From: Nocardiopsis sp. YSL2
Lineage (GTDB): Bacteria; Actinomycetota; Actinomycetes; Streptosporangiales; Streptosporangiaceae
NCBI RefSeq assembly: GCF_030555055.1
Contig: NZ_JAMOAO010000001.1
Span: forward strand, 2,170,001-2,234,000
Direction of reading: 5' to 3'
Length of the DNA: 64,000 nt
Below, in pieces: positions 42,180 to 54,017 of this stretch; position 1 is the first letter of the stretch; each line of letters begins with the position of its first letter. The translations under genes and the position numbers were made by a program. Under the pieces are notes generated by a model. The model saw only the letters and a program-made list of their open reading frames with translations, was not told the origin of the DNA and ran no database searches.

Positions 42180-43187
42180 TCAGCCGACGAGGTCGGCGGC
42201 GCCGTCGGCGACCCGGAGGAAGACGTCCTCCAGCGAGGCACCGCGCACCTGGAGTCTGCGCAGCACGGCGCGGTGCTCGGCGGCCCAGGCCATGAGCGCG
42301 GCGACGGCGTGGTGCGCGCGCTCGGCCATGTCGCCGTCGGTCACGGTGTAGGTCGCCCAGAGTTCCTGGTCGTGGGTCTCCACCACCGCCTCGGCGCCCA
42401 GGACGCTGGGCAGGTCGCCCGTGCTGACCTCGTCCGGAACCACGAAGCTCACCCGGTCCCCCCATCCGGCGAGGACGTCCTGGAGCGCGCCCTCCACGCG
42501 GACCTCGCCGCGGTGCATGATCGCGAGCCGGTCCGCGAGCCGCTCGGCCTCCTCCAGGTAGTGCGTGGTGAGCAGGACGGCCGTCCCGTCCCGTTTGAGC
42601 CCCTGGATGATCCGCCAGGTCTCGATGCGGCCCTCGGCGTCCATCCCGGTGGTGGGCTCGTCGAGGTAGAGGACCTCGGGCCGGGTGAGCAGGGCCAGCG
42701 CCAGGTCCAGGCGGCGCTTCTGGCCGCCGGACAGCTGCCGGACCGCGACGCGGGACCTGTCGGCGAGACCGACCAGCTCCAGGACCTCGGGAACGGGTCG
42801 CGGGTCGGCGGCCAGGTCGTGGGCCAGCGACACGGTCTCGTGGACGCTCAGGTCCTCCAGCAGGCCGCTGCCCTGCAGGACGGCGTTGGTGCGCTCGCGG
42901 ACACCCGGGGGCTGGCCGAAGGGGTCCTGCCCGAAGACGCGCACGGTGCCCGAGCTGGGGCGCCGGAAGCCCTCCAGGGTCTCGATCGTGGTGGTCTTGC
43001 CGGCGCCGTTCGTACCGAGGAGGGCGAAGAGCTCACCGGGGCGGATCTCGAAGGAGACGCCCTTGACCGCCTCGAAGGAGCCATAGCGCTGGTGCAGGTC
43101 GCGCACCACGACCGCCGCGTCGGCGGCGGTGTCGCGAGGGTCGCGGGGGGTGTCCTGGACCTGGTCTCTGTTCTCCGTCGTCGTCAT
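42180..43187 (-). CDS. ABC transporter ATP-binding protein
   Basis: 335 residues from ATG 43187 (GGGGGAC upstream). Walker A GTNGAGKTTT, Q-loop VLQGSGL, signature LSGGQKRRLDLALALL, Walker B/D-loop VLYLDEPTTGMD, H-loop TTHYLEEAE, and a C-terminal DUF4162-like extension ending GASLEDVFLRVADG, typical of drug/bacitracin-type exporters. First gene of the operon with the permease and histidine kinase. A TGACAAATGTCA palindrome about 85 nt upstream is a possible operator. Confidence 0.93.
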   Translation of the reverse strand: MTTTENRDQVQDTPRDPRDTAADAAVVVRDLHQRYGSFEAVKGVSFEIRPGELFALLGTNGAGKTTTIETLEGFRRPSSGTVRVFGQDPFGQPPGVRERTNAVLQGSGLLEDLSVHETVSLAHDLAADPRPVPEVLELVGLADRSRVAVRQLSGGQKRRLDLALALLTRPEVLYLDEPTTGMDAEGRIETWRIIQGLKRDGTAVLLTTHYLEEAERLADRLAIMHRGEVRVEGALQDVLAGWGDRVSFVVPDEVSTGDLPSVLGAEAVVETHDQELWATYTVTDGDMAERAHHAVAALMAWAAEHRAVLRRLQVRGASLEDVFLRVADGAADLVG

Positions 43188-43270
43188 GTCCCCCAGCTTC
43201 CCGGAGCCGGGTCCGGGCCGACAGACACCGCTGTCACCGGCCTTGCCAGCGCGTGTCCCGGGCAGGGCGC

Positions 43271-43282
43271 TGACAAATGTCA
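43271..43282. promoter_or_regulatory. Palindrome TGACA-AA-TGTCA upstream of the ABC/kinase operon
   Basis: A perfect 12-bp palindrome lies 84 nt before the ABC ATPase start in the otherwise gene-free 43188-43418. NarL/DesR-type regulators often bind such short inverted repeats, so it is a candidate site for the missing partner regulator. Confidence 0.35.
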
Positions 43283-43374
43283 TGTCGGCCGTGACCGGGC
43301 TGCGCCGGTCCGAACAACTGGTCGACGAGGCCCGGGGCGGCGGCACGCCCTAGAACAGGCACTCGGACACGCGG

Positions 43375-43409
43375 CGGGGGCCGGGCCGCACTGTGCGGCC
43401 CGGCCCCCG
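43375..43409 (-). terminator. Strong hairpin terminator after the Fe-S oxidoreductase
   Basis: The 16-nt arm 43375-43390 (CGGGGGCCGGGCCGCA) pairs perfectly with 43394-43409 around a CTG loop, 10 nt beyond the stop at 43419. No T-tract, but very stable. Confidence 0.7.
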
Positions 43410-43418
43410 TTCTCCGGA

Positions 43419-45629
43419 TCAGGCCTCGGCCTTCTCCTTGGCTTCGCCCTCGGCCGGGTTCTCACCCTTGACCGAGCGCAGGAGGAGCTGGGAGACGTCC
43501 ACGACCTCCAGCGACTCCTTGGCCTCGCCCTGCGACTTCTTCTCGTTGATCGCGTCGCCGAGCATGACCTGGCAGAACGGGCAGGCGGTGGAGACGGTGT
43601 CCGGGTTGGTGGTCAGCGCCTCGTCCACCCGCTCGGTGTTGATGCGCTTGCCGATCCGCTCCTCCATCCACATGCGCGCGCCGCCGGCGCCGCAGCAGAA
43701 GCCCCGCTCCTTGTGGCGGTGCATCTCCTGCGTCTTGACGCCGGGGACCTTGGCCATGATGTCGCGCGGCGGCGTGTACACCTTGTTGTGGCGGCCCAGG
43801 AAGCACGGGTCGTGGTAGGTGATGTTCTCGTCGATGTTCTCGACGGGGATCAGCTTGCCCTCGTCCACGAGCTTGGCCAGGAGCTGGCTGTGGTGGACCA
43901 CCTCGTAGGTACCGCCGAGCTGCGGGTACTCGTTGGCGAGCGTGTTGAAGCAGTGCGGGCAGCTCGCCACGATCTTGGTGACGCCGGCCTCGTTGAGGGT
44001 CTCCACGTTCTGCTGGGCGAGCATCTGGAAGACGTACTCCATGCCCAGGCGGCGCGCGGGGTCACCCGTGCAGGCCTCCATACCGCCCAGGACGGCGAAC
44101 TTGACGCCCGCGATGTCCAGCAGCTCGGCGATGGCCTTCGTGGTCTTCTTGGCGCGGTCCTCCAGGGCGCCGGCGCAGCCGACCCAGAACAGGTACTCGG
44201 TCTCCGGCGACAGCTTGTCGTCGACGACCTCGACCTCGACCGGGTTCTCCTGCTCGGCGAGCTCCTGGATCCAGTCCATCCTCTTGTCCTCGGCCATGCC
44301 CCACGGGTTGGCCTTGTTCTCGAGGTTCTTGAGGAGGGTGTTGGCCTCGGACGGGAAGTTGGACTCGACCATGACCTGGTAGCGGCGCATGTCGATGATG
44401 TGGTCGATGTGCTCGATGTCGACCGGGCACTGCTCGACGCAGGCACCGCAGTTGGTGCAGGCCCACAGCTCGTCCGGGTGGATGACACCGCCCTCTTCCT
44501 CGGTGCCGACGAGCGGCTTGTTGAGGAGGGCGAGGACGTCGACGCCCGCGTGGCTCTCGTCGGGCTTCTCGGCGAGGGTCTCCTCGGTGATGCCCTTGAG
44601 CAGGTAGGGCGCCTTCTCGTAGGCGTGCTGCTGCAGGTCGAGGATGACCTTCTTCGGCGAGAGCGGCTTGCCGGTGTTCCAGGCCGGGCACTGGGACTGG
44701 CAGCGGCCGCACTCGGTGCAGCTGCTGAAGTCGAGCAGGCCCTTCCAGGTGAAGTCCTCGATCTTGCCGGCGCCGAACGGGTCCTCGTCCGGGTCGGCCT
44801 CCTCGAAGTCGAGGGGCTTGGTGCCGCTCTTGTCCATCATCTGCTTGGCGGCGCCGTGCGACGGCGCGCCGTCGGCCTTGCGCTTGAAGTAGATGTTGAC
44901 CGGCGCGATGAAGCGGTGCCAGCCCACGCCCATGGTGAGGTTGGCCGCCAGCACCATGAAGAACATGTAGCTGATGACCAGCTTGAAGGCGGCGATCCAG
45001 GCGATCGCGGGTTCGGCGACCGCCGCCTCGCCCGGCAGGAGCGAGCCGACCGCGTGCGAGATCGGGGTGGCCCAGACCGGGAACGGGAAGTCGCCCATGG
45101 CGGCCTTGAAGCCGCGGATCGCGAAGATCGCGATGAGCAGGCCGATGATGTAGGCCTCGACGTAGTACGCCGTCCAGTGCTTGGAGTGCATGAAGCGGGA
45201 CGCGCGTCCGAGCCGCTTGGGGCTGTTGAGCAGCCGGTAGCCGGTCAGTCCGAGGATGCCGACGAGGCTGGCGCCCGCGATGATCTCGATGGCCAGGCCG
45301 TAGATCGTCCAGTCGTGGATGATCGGCAGGTGGAAGTGCGGGTCGAAGACCTCGCCCTGGGCCTCGATGACGGTGAACACCAGCAGGGGGAAGGACACCA
45401 TCACGAACCAGTGGGCCACACCGACCCACGGGCGCTTGAGCATGCGGCCGTGGCCGATGATCTCGATGAGCGTCATCGTGAGCCGCTGGCCGAACGGCCC
45501 CTTGCGTTCCGGCTCCACCGGACGGCCGATGCCCACTGTCCGCACGATCTGGCGAATGGCCAGACCGAACATGGTGAACGCGACCACGGCGAAGACCGAG
45601 GTGATGATGCCCAGTGTCAGGTACAGCAT
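43419..45629 (-). CDS. HdrD/FadF-like iron-sulfur oxidoreductase with membrane anchor
   Basis: 736 residues from ATG 45629, with GGGAGG 9-10 nt upstream. The N-terminal third has five to six membrane helices (MLYLTLGIITSVFAVVAFTMFG onwards) resembling the NarI/cytochrome-b-like part of this family. Two 4Fe-4S motifs follow: CTECGRCQSQCP (about 301-312) and CTNCGACVEQCP (about 386-397). Two CCG domains come next: WVGCAG...ASCPHCFN, and HDPCFLGRHN...GFCCGAGGARMW with ACPFCQVML. It passes electrons between a cytoplasmic donor and the quinone pool. Actinobacterial relatives occur with fatty-acid oxidation genes. Preceded by a palindromic operator at 45694-45707. Confidence 0.9.
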   Translation of the reverse strand: MLYLTLGIITSVFAVVAFTMFGLAIRQIVRTVGIGRPVEPERKGPFGQRLTMTLIEIIGHGRMLKRPWVGVAHWFVMVSFPLLVFTVIEAQGEVFDPHFHLPIIHDWTIYGLAIEIIAGASLVGILGLTGYRLLNSPKRLGRASRFMHSKHWTAYYVEAYIIGLLIAIFAIRGFKAAMGDFPFPVWATPISHAVGSLLPGEAAVAEPAIAWIAAFKLVISYMFFMVLAANLTMGVGWHRFIAPVNIYFKRKADGAPSHGAAKQMMDKSGTKPLDFEEADPDEDPFGAGKIEDFTWKGLLDFSSCTECGRCQSQCPAWNTGKPLSPKKVILDLQQHAYEKAPYLLKGITEETLAEKPDESHAGVDVLALLNKPLVGTEEEGGVIHPDELWACTNCGACVEQCPVDIEHIDHIIDMRRYQVMVESNFPSEANTLLKNLENKANPWGMAEDKRMDWIQELAEQENPVEVEVVDDKLSPETEYLFWVGCAGALEDRAKKTTKAIAELLDIAGVKFAVLGGMEACTGDPARRLGMEYVFQMLAQQNVETLNEAGVTKIVASCPHCFNTLANEYPQLGGTYEVVHHSQLLAKLVDEGKLIPVENIDENITYHDPCFLGRHNKVYTPPRDIMAKVPGVKTQEMHRHKERGFCCGAGGARMWMEERIGKRINTERVDEALTTNPDTVSTACPFCQVMLGDAINEKKSQGEAKESLEVVDVSQLLLRSVKGENPAEGEAKEKAEA

Positions 45630-45693
45630 CGTCCGTGGCCTCCCATCCTGCTTCGTCGTCCGGTGCGCCACACACCGGCGGTCGAGACATATG

Positions 45694-45707
45694 TTACTAG
45701 CGAGTAA
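45694..45707 (-). promoter_or_regulatory. Palindromic operator TTACTAGCGAGTAA before the Fe-S oxidoreductase
   Basis: A 14-nt inverted repeat with five-nt perfect arms (TTACT/AGTAA), located 65-78 nt upstream of the start. It overlaps possible -10 hexamers on the minus strand (TAACAT, TAGTAA). Its form suits a TetR-type, perhaps fatty-acid-responsive, regulator. Confidence 0.45.
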
Positions 45708-46016
45708 TGGCGCGGCCGTCATCGGCCGCCGCGTGTGAGGACATCAACGCTAGCCAGCACCCCTGCAACGAAATCACGCGGGTGCACCGGAGTTGACTCC
45801 GAACACACCCCACACCCCTATGTGTAGCGGACGCGCGGGGCGAAACGACGCAAGCGGGCATCGGTGATGCCACCGGTCGGAGCACCCTGACCCGCCCCTG
45901 AGGCCCCCCTGGTCTTCGAGTCAAGGATCTCCCTGGGTTCTCCCATGTTCCCGGTGAAGGACCCCCAGGCCGGGAACATCCCCGCCCGGCCGTCCGTTGT
46001 CAGGGCATAGGAGCCA

Positions 46017-46039
46017 AGTTGAGTCTGGTCCGCTCAACT
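46017..46039 (+). promoter_or_regulatory. HAIR element (HspR-binding site) upstream of dnaK
   Basis: AGTTGAG (46017-46023), 9-nt spacer, CTCAACT (46033-46039): a perfect inverted repeat matching the core of the HspR-associated inverted repeat (CTTGAGT-N7-ACTCAAG). It ends 3 nt before the -35 box of the dnaK promoter, so bound HspR would block transcription. A second half-site-like ACTCAACT occurs at 46084-46091. Confidence 0.8.
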
Positions 46040-46042
46040 GAT

Positions 46043-46072
46043 TTGACAGCTCCCACCGGGCGAAGCAAACTT
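46043..46072 (+). promoter_or_regulatory. dnaK operon promoter
   Basis: TTGACA at 46043-46048 is a perfect -35. The -10 is less clear: AAACTT at 46067-46072 (18-nt spacer) or ACTTAT at 46069-46074 (20-nt). Transcription would begin about 30 nt before the dnaK ATG. The rest of 45630-46108 contains a CGGAGTTGACTCCG palindrome (45788-45801) and no gene. Confidence 0.55.
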
Positions 46073-46108
46073 ATGCCTGAACGACTCAACTTTGACGGAG
46101 GTAGCACC

Positions 46109-47956
46109 ATGGCACGTGCGGTCGGAATCGACCTCGGTACGACGAACTCGTGCGTCGCGGTCCTGGAAGGCGGCGAGCCCACGGTCATCGCCAACGCCGA
46201 GGGCGCCCGCACCACCCCGTCCGTCGTGGCCTTCGCCAAGAACGGTGAGGTCCTGGTAGGCGAGGTGGCCAAGCGCCAGGCCGTCACCAACGTCGACCGG
46301 ACCATCCGCTCGGTCAAGCGCCACATCGGCACCGACTGGAAGCAGAAGATCGACGACAAGGACTTCAACTCCCAGCAGATCAGCGCCTTCGTCCTGCAGA
46401 AGCTCAAGCGCGACGCCGAGGCCTACCTGGGTGAGGACGTCACGGACGCGGTCATCACCGTGCCCGCCTACTTCAGCGACTCCCAGCGCCAGGCCACCAA
46501 GGAGGCCGGCACGATCGCGGGCCTGAACGTCCTGCGCATCATCAACGAGCCGACCTCGGCCGCACTGGCCTACCACCTGGAGAAGGAGGACGAGGCCACC
46601 ATCCTGGTCTACGACCTCGGTGGCGGCACCTTCGACGTCTCCCTCCTGGAGGTCGGTGACGGCGTCGTGGAGGTCAAGGCGACCAACGGCGACAACCACC
46701 TGGGCGGCGACGACTGGGACCAGGCGATCGTCGACTGGCTCGTCGAGCGCTTCAAGAACGCCAACGGCGTGGACCTGTCCAAGGACAAGATGGCCCTCCA
46801 GCGCCTGCGCGAGGCCGCGGAGAAGACCAAGATCGAGCTGTCCAGCTCCAGCGAGTCGGCCATCAACCTGCCCTACATCACGGCCTCGGCCGAGGGCCCG
46901 CTGCACATGGACGAGAAGCTCAGCCGCGCGGAGTTCCAGCGCCTGACCTCGGACCTGGTCGAGCGGACCAAGACGCCGTTCCAGCAGGTCATGAAGGACG
47001 CCGGGATCAGCCTCGACCAGATCGACCACGTGGTCCTGGTCGGCGGTTCGACCCGTATGCCCGCCATCGCCGACCTGGTCAAGGAGATGACCGGCGGCAA
47101 GGAGCCCAACAAGGGCGTCAACCCGGACGAGGTCGTGGCCATCGGCGCCGCGCTCCAGGCCGGTGTGCTCAAGGGCGAGGTCAAGGACGTCCTGCTGCTG
47201 GACGTCACCCCGCTCTCGCTCGGCATCGAGACCAAGGGCGGCGTGTTCACCAAGCTCATCGAGCGCAACACGACCATCCCGACCAAGCGCTCCGAGATCT
47301 TCACGACGGCCGACGACAACCAGCCGTCCGTGCAGATCCAGGTGTACCAGGGTGAGCGCGACATCGCCCAGTACAACAAGAAGCTGGGCGTCTTCGACCT
47401 GACCGGTCTGCCCCCGGCGCCGCGCGGCGTCCCGCAGATCGAGGTCGCCTTCGACATCGACGCCAACGGCATCGTCAGCGTCACCGCGAAGGACCTGGGC
47501 ACCGGCAAGGAGCAGTCCGTCACCATCTCCGGCGGTTCGGCGATGTCCAAGGAGGACATCGACAAGATGGTCCGCGACGCCGAGCAGTACGCCGAGGAGG
47601 ACCGCAAGCGCCGCGAGGAGGCCGAGGTCCGCAACAACGCCGAGTCCCTCGTCTACCAGACCGAGAAGGTCATCAAGGACAACGAGGACAAGATCCCGGC
47701 GGAGGCGCGCACCGAGACCGAGGAGGCCCTCACCGAGCTCAAGACGGCGCTGGAGGGCACGGACGTCGAGGCCATCCGCACCGCGAGCGAGAAGGTCGCG
47801 CTGGCCAGCCAGAAGATCGGTTCCGCGATCTACAGCCAGGGCCAGCAGGCCGGCGCCGAGGGCGACGCGGGTCAGGGCACCGAGGGTGCCCAGGCCGACG
47901 ACGCCGACGTCGTGGACGCCGAGATCGTCGACGAGGACAACGGCAAGCAGTCCTAG
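46109..47956 (+). CDS. dnaK: Molecular chaperone DnaK (Hsp70)
   Basis: 615 residues from ATG 46109 (ACGGAGG upstream). ATPase domain signatures are [30 protein letters not shown] (about 168) and [19 protein letters not shown]. The substrate domain has [14 protein letters not shown] and [12 protein letters not shown]. The helical lid is followed by a Gly/Ala/Gln-rich tail ending in an acidic EEVD-like stretch ([13 protein letters not shown]). Folds nascent and stress-denatured proteins with DnaJ and GrpE. First gene of the HspR-controlled operon. Confidence 0.98.
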   Translation: MARAVGIDLGTTNSCVAVLEGGEPTVIANAEGARTTPSVVAFAKNGEVLVGEVAKRQAVTNVDRTIRSVKRHIGTDWKQKIDDKDFNSQQISAFVLQKLKRDAEAYLGEDVTDAVITVPAYFSDSQRQATKEAGTIAGLNVLRIINEPTSAALAYHLEKEDEATILVYDLGGGTFDVSLLEVGDGVVEVKATNGDNHLGGDDWDQAIVDWLVERFKNANGVDLSKDKMALQRLREAAEKTKIELSSSSESAINLPYITASAEGPLHMDEKLSRAEFQRLTSDLVERTKTPFQQVMKDAGISLDQIDHVVLVGGSTRMPAIADLVKEMTGGKEPNKGVNPDEVVAIGAALQAGVLKGEVKDVLLLDVTPLSLGIETKGGVFTKLIERNTTIPTKRSEIFTTADDNQPSVQIQVYQGERDIAQYNKKLGVFDLTGLPPAPRGVPQIEVAFDIDANGIVSVTAKDLGTGKEQSVTISGGSAMSKEDIDKMVRDAEQYAEEDRKRREEAEVRNNAESLVYQTEKVIKDNEDKIPAEARTETEEALTELKTALEGTDVEAIRTASEKVALASQKIGSAIYSQGQQAGAEGDAGQGTEGAQADDADVVDAEIVDEDNGKQS

Positions 47957-47997
47957 CCGCTGTCCGCTGGGAGACGAGGAAGGAGGAAGCGTCGGAC

Positions 47998-48717
47998 ATG
48001 GCGCCGTCGGACAAGACGAACAGCTCCGGCACCGGCGACGGTGAGGAGCACCAGGGACCGGTGATCCGCGACAACCGCCGGATCGACCCGGACACCGGTG
48101 AGGTCCGCAACCCGCAGGACGACACCGCCGAGGAGGCGGTGGAGGCCGAGGAGGTGGACGTCTCCGAGGTTCCGGACACGCCCGAGTCGGTGATGGACGC
48201 CGTCAGCGCGGACGAGCGGGTGGTCGAGCTCACCAACGACATCAAGCGGGTGCAGGCGGAGTACGCCAACTACCGCAAGCGCGTCGAGCGCGACCGCGTG
48301 GCGGTCCGCGAGATGGCCACCGCCCAGGTGGTGAGCGACCTGCTGCCGATCCTGGACGACGTCGGGCGCGCCCGTGAGCACGACGAGCTCACCGGCGGGT
48401 TCAAGGCGGTCGGGGAATCGCTGGAGGCCCTGGTCACCAAGCTGGGCCTGGAGAAGTACGGGGAGAAGGACGACGAGTTCGACCCGAACCTCCACGAGGC
48501 GCTCACCCTGGTTCCGGTACCGGGCATCACGACGCAGACGGTGATCGAGGTGTTCCAGCCCGGGTACCGCATCGGTGAGCGGATCCTGCGCCCGGCCCGC
48601 GTGGTCGTGGGGGATCCGATGGAGGGCGGCGACGAGGCGGCGGCGGACACCGCTGAGCCGGCCGGCGCCGACGCCGACGACTCCTCCGAGGGCGACGGGT
48701 CGGAGAACGACAAGTAG
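47998..48717 (+). CDS. grpE: Nucleotide exchange factor GrpE
   Basis: 239 residues. Acidic disordered ends surround the GrpE core: a long helix (ELTNDIKRVQAEYANYRKRVERDR) for dimerisation and the C-terminal beta domain (HEALTLVPVPGITTQTVIEVFQPGYRIGERILRPARVVVG). It releases ADP from DnaK. A GGAAGGAGG ribosome site lies upstream, though 13 nt from the ATG. Lies 41 nt after dnaK in the same operon. Confidence 0.96.
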   Translation: MAPSDKTNSSGTGDGEEHQGPVIRDNRRIDPDTGEVRNPQDDTAEEAVEAEEVDVSEVPDTPESVMDAVSADERVVELTNDIKRVQAEYANYRKRVERDRVAVREMATAQVVSDLLPILDDVGRAREHDELTGGFKAVGESLEALVTKLGLEKYGEKDDEFDPNLHEALTLVPVPGITTQTVIEVFQPGYRIGERILRPARVVVGDPMEGGDEAAADTAEPAGADADDSSEGDGSENDK

Positions 48718-48888
48718 GGGCCGCGTCCCCGCAGCGCCCGCGGGCGGTGCGGGGAGGCACGCACCGCCCGGCCGCGGCCGCCGCTCCCGCGGTGGCCGCG
48801 GCCGGAGGGCGACCCCGGCCTCCGGTGGCCCGGGGACACGTGGAAGCATCGGACGCAACCGGCACCAGCGGGGAGAAGGCACCAGTCG

Positions 48889-50046
48889 ATGAGCACCAAG
48901 GACTACCTGGAGAAGGACTACTACAAGGTCCTCGGAGTCTCAAAGACCGCCTCGAAGGACGAGATCAAGCAGTCCTACCGGAAGCTGGCCCGGGAGAGCC
49001 ACCCCGACGCCAACACCGACGATCCCGAGGCCGAGGACCGCTTCAAGGAGATCTCCGAGGCCTACAACGTCCTGTCGGACGAGAAGCGGCGCAAGGAGTA
49101 CGACGAGGCGCGGTCCCTGTTCGGCGGGTCCTACCGCCCGGGCGGCGGTGCCGGTCCCGGCGGGTTCGACATGGGCGACCTCTTCGGGCAGGGGACCGGC
49201 GGCGCGCCCGGCGGCGAACGCCTGAGCGACCTGTTCGGCGGGCTGTTCGGGGGCCGCAGCCGCGGCGGGACCACCACCCGCAGCCGACGCGGTGCCGACG
49301 TCGAGACCGAGACGACCATGACCTTCCGCGAGGCCGCGGAGGGAGTCACGCGCTCCTTCCAGCTGACCAGCGAGGCGCCGTGTCCCACCTGTAAGGGCAC
49401 CGGCGCCAAGGCCGGCACCGCCCCGCGGATGTGCCCCAAGTGCAGCGGCACGGGGCATGAGAACACCAACCTCGGCGGCTTCTCGCTGTCCGAGCCGTGC
49501 AGCGAGTGCAAGGGGCGCGGCCTGGTCGTCGACGACCCCTGCGTGACCTGCCACGGCAGCGGGCGCGGCAAGAGCACCCGTACCATCCAGACCCGTATCC
49601 CCGGCGGCGTGTCCGACGGTCAGCGCATCAGGATCAAGGGCAAGGGCGCTCCGGGCGAGCACGGGGGCCCGGCCGGAGACCTCTACGTCGTCGTCCACGT
49701 GAAGGGACACCAGGTGTTCGGCCGCAGCGGCGACAACATCACCATCACCGTGCCCGTGACGTTCCCCGAGGCCGTGCTCGGCTCGGAGGTGCGCATCCCC
49801 ACCCTCACCGGCTTCCCGGTGACGGTGAAGATCCCGCCGGGTACGCAGAACGGGCACAAGCTGCGGGTGCGCGGCAAGGGCGCCACCCGCAAGGACGGCA
49901 CCATGGGCGACATGCTGGTCACGGTCGAGGTCACGGTGCCGAAGACTCTGAACGGCGACGCTCGTGAGGCGCTGGAGAAGTTCCGCGCCGCGACGTCCGA
50001 CTACGACCCGCGCGACGGGCTCGAAGCGCGGGCGAAGGGTGCGTGA
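48889..50046 (+). CDS. dnaJ: Co-chaperone DnaJ (Hsp40, type I)
   Basis: 385 residues. J domain with the HPD motif (about 37-39), a Gly/Phe-rich linker, and four zinc-binding CxxCxGxG repeats at about 164-226 ([32 protein letters not shown]). The C-terminal substrate domains follow. The full type I architecture fits the DnaJ1 of actinobacterial dnaK operons. Its stop overlaps the hspR start by 4 nt (GTGA). The 171-nt gap 48718-48888 before it has no gene. Confidence 0.97.
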   Translation: MSTKDYLEKDYYKVLGVSKTASKDEIKQSYRKLARESHPDANTDDPEAEDRFKEISEAYNVLSDEKRRKEYDEARSLFGGSYRPGGGAGPGGFDMGDLFGQGTGGAPGGERLSDLFGGLFGGRSRGGTTTRSRRGADVETETTMTFREAAEGVTRSFQLTSEAPCPTCKGTGAKAGTAPRMCPKCSGTGHENTNLGGFSLSEPCSECKGRGLVVDDPCVTCHGSGRGKSTRTIQTRIPGGVSDGQRIRIKGKGAPGEHGGPAGDLYVVVHVKGHQVFGRSGDNITITVPVTFPEAVLGSEVRIPTLTGFPVTVKIPPGTQNGHKLRVRGKGATRKDGTMGDMLVTVEVTVPKTLNGDAREALEKFRAATSDYDPRDGLEARAKGA

Positions 50047-50543
50047 ACGACGTGAACTCCTTCGGCGCTGACGCCCCGGTCTACGTGATCTCGGTGGCCG
50101 CCGAGCTGGCCGGGATGCATCCGCAGACACTGCGTCAGTACGACCGACTGGGGATCGTCTCACCCGGCCGCGCGTCCGGCCGGGGCCGCCGGTACTCCAT
50201 GCGGGACGTACAGACGCTGCGCGAGGTACAGCGGCTGTCCCAGGAGGAGGGCATCAACCTCGCCGGGATCAAGCGGATCCTGGAGCTGGGGCACGAGGTG
50301 GAACAGCTGCGCGAGCAGGTGTTCCACCTGGCCAACGAACTGGAGGCCGCGCGTCGGGCGGTGGCCCGGCGCGGCGGGCGGCCGCCGGAGTCCGGCGGCG
50401 CGGTGCGCGGGGAACTCGTGCGCCGCACACGCGTCACGATCTTCAACACCGCCGAACCGCCCGACGACGAGACCCGGCGCACCGGACAGGACCACTCCGC
50501 CACCGAGGACACCGACCGACCCGACTCGTTCAAGGACCGGTAG
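50043..50543 (+). CDS. hspR: MerR-family heat-shock repressor HspR
   Basis: 166 residues from GTG 50043. The MerR HTH is [53 protein letters not shown], followed by a coiled-coil helix ([20 protein letters not shown]) and a basic/acidic tail. HspR binds HAIR elements together with DnaK and shuts the operon off when free DnaK is abundant. The HAIR site at 46017-46039 makes the loop autoregulatory. Overlaps dnaJ by 4 nt. Confidence 0.96.
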   Translation: MNDVNSFGADAPVYVISVAAELAGMHPQTLRQYDRLGIVSPGRASGRGRRYSMRDVQTLREVQRLSQEEGINLAGIKRILELGHEVEQLREQVFHLANELEAARRAVARRGGRPPESGGAVRGELVRRTRVTIFNTAEPPDDETRRTGQDHSATEDTDRPDSFKDR

Positions 50544-50633
50544 GACCGACAGGGCTCCGCGCGGACACGAGGGGCACGACAGGCCATCGATTCTCACTCT
50601 GCGTGACACTACTTGTGAAAGGAGTCACCGTAG

Positions 50634-53249
<2,616 letters not shown>

Positions 53250-53255
53250 CGCCCG

Positions 53256-53295
53256 CTGCCGGGGGCCGCGCCCGCGCGGGCGCGGCCCCCGGCAG
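53256..53295 (+). terminator. Perfect 40-nt palindromic terminator of the heat-shock operon
   Basis: The 20-nt left half (begins CTGCCGGGGG, ends CGCCCGC) is exactly complementary to the right half (begins GCGGGCGCGG, ends CCGGCAG). It lies 7 nt after the clpB stop. No T-tract follows. Confidence 0.8.
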
Positions 53296-53406
53296 CCCCT
53301 TCGTCCGCACGGATACCAGGGATCAGGCGTGGTTCTCCCAGTACCCTGGTCCCAGGAGTCCACGATGCGTCCTGGGTCCTGTATCCACGGCAGAAGGGGC
53401 CGCACC

Positions 53407-54003
53407 ATGACCGTGATCGAACACCACTCGCCGAGATCCCCTGCCGAGAAACTGAGCGTCGAACAGTTCGAGATCATCGCCCAGGCCGCTGCCCGCGAGG
53501 ATGTCATCCTCGAATACCTCAACGGCCAGATGGAGATCCGGACCGTGCCCGACAGCGACCACAACGCGATCCTCATGTGGTTGATGCGCCAGTTCATGAC
53601 CCAGCGAGCGGACCTGGACCTGAACGTCACGGGCCAGGGCCTGAAGGTGGATTCCTACCGAAAGGGCCGCGCGCGCCCGGACGGCATCCTCGCACCCATC
53701 GACCACTTCGCCGGGCAGGGGGAGTGGGCCGACCCCCAGGGGATCCTGGCGGTCGTCGAGGTCACCTCGTGGGACTCCGACACCAACGCTCGTGACCGGG
53801 TCGAGAAGGCACATGCCTACGCCGCCTGCTCCATCGGCGTGTACGTGCTCGTCGACCGCGACGACGACAGTGTCACCGTCCACAGCGAGCCCGTCGGCGG
53901 CCGGTACCGCAGTATCACCAAGCTCGGCTACGGACACACGGTCGAGGTCCCCGGGGTCGGAGTCACGTTGAGCACCGACGGCCTCAAGCGGTACGCCCGT
54001 TAG
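53407..54003 (+). CDS. Uma2-family (DUF820) PD-(D/E)XK-like protein
   Basis: 198 residues from ATG 53407 (AAGGGG upstream). Family motifs are LSVEQFEIIAQAAAREDVILEYLNGQMEI, HNAILMWLMRQF, RARPDGILAP and ILAVVEVTSWDSDTNARDRVEKAHAYAACSIGVYVLVD, with the D...E-x-T...K arrangement of the restriction-endonuclease-like fold. These proteins are numerous in actinomycetes and their role is unproven. It lies just beyond the clpB terminator, tail-to-tail with the epimerase. Confidence 0.88.
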   Translation: MTVIEHHSPRSPAEKLSVEQFEIIAQAAAREDVILEYLNGQMEIRTVPDSDHNAILMWLMRQFMTQRADLDLNVTGQGLKVDSYRKGRARPDGILAPIDHFAGQGEWADPQGILAVVEVTSWDSDTNARDRVEKAHAYAACSIGVYVLVDRDDDSVTVHSEPVGGRYRSITKLGYGHTVEVPGVGVTLSTDGLKRYAR

Positions 54004-54017
54004 GAAGGCGGGACCGC

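Noticed and set aside
39746..42241. One 831-residue frame joining the histidine kinase to upstream sequence
   Set aside because: The first 390 residues are Arg/Pro-rich shadow of the ABC permease; a ribosome site and normal kinase N-terminus are at 41053.
43340..43353. Fourth member of the CTAG repeat family (GCACGCCCTAG)
   Set aside because: Only nine bases match, no CCGCGGAA part and no partner arm; may be chance.
42000..45707. Plus-strand frame of about 1,240 residues opposite the ABC and Fe-S genes
   Set aside because: Antisense shadow with Val/Asp/Glu/Gly/His bias; the minus strand has clear motif-bearing genes.
50544..50633. HAIR element upstream of clpB
   Set aside because: CTTGTG and AGTCAC fragments are present but do not form an inverted repeat of the right spacing.
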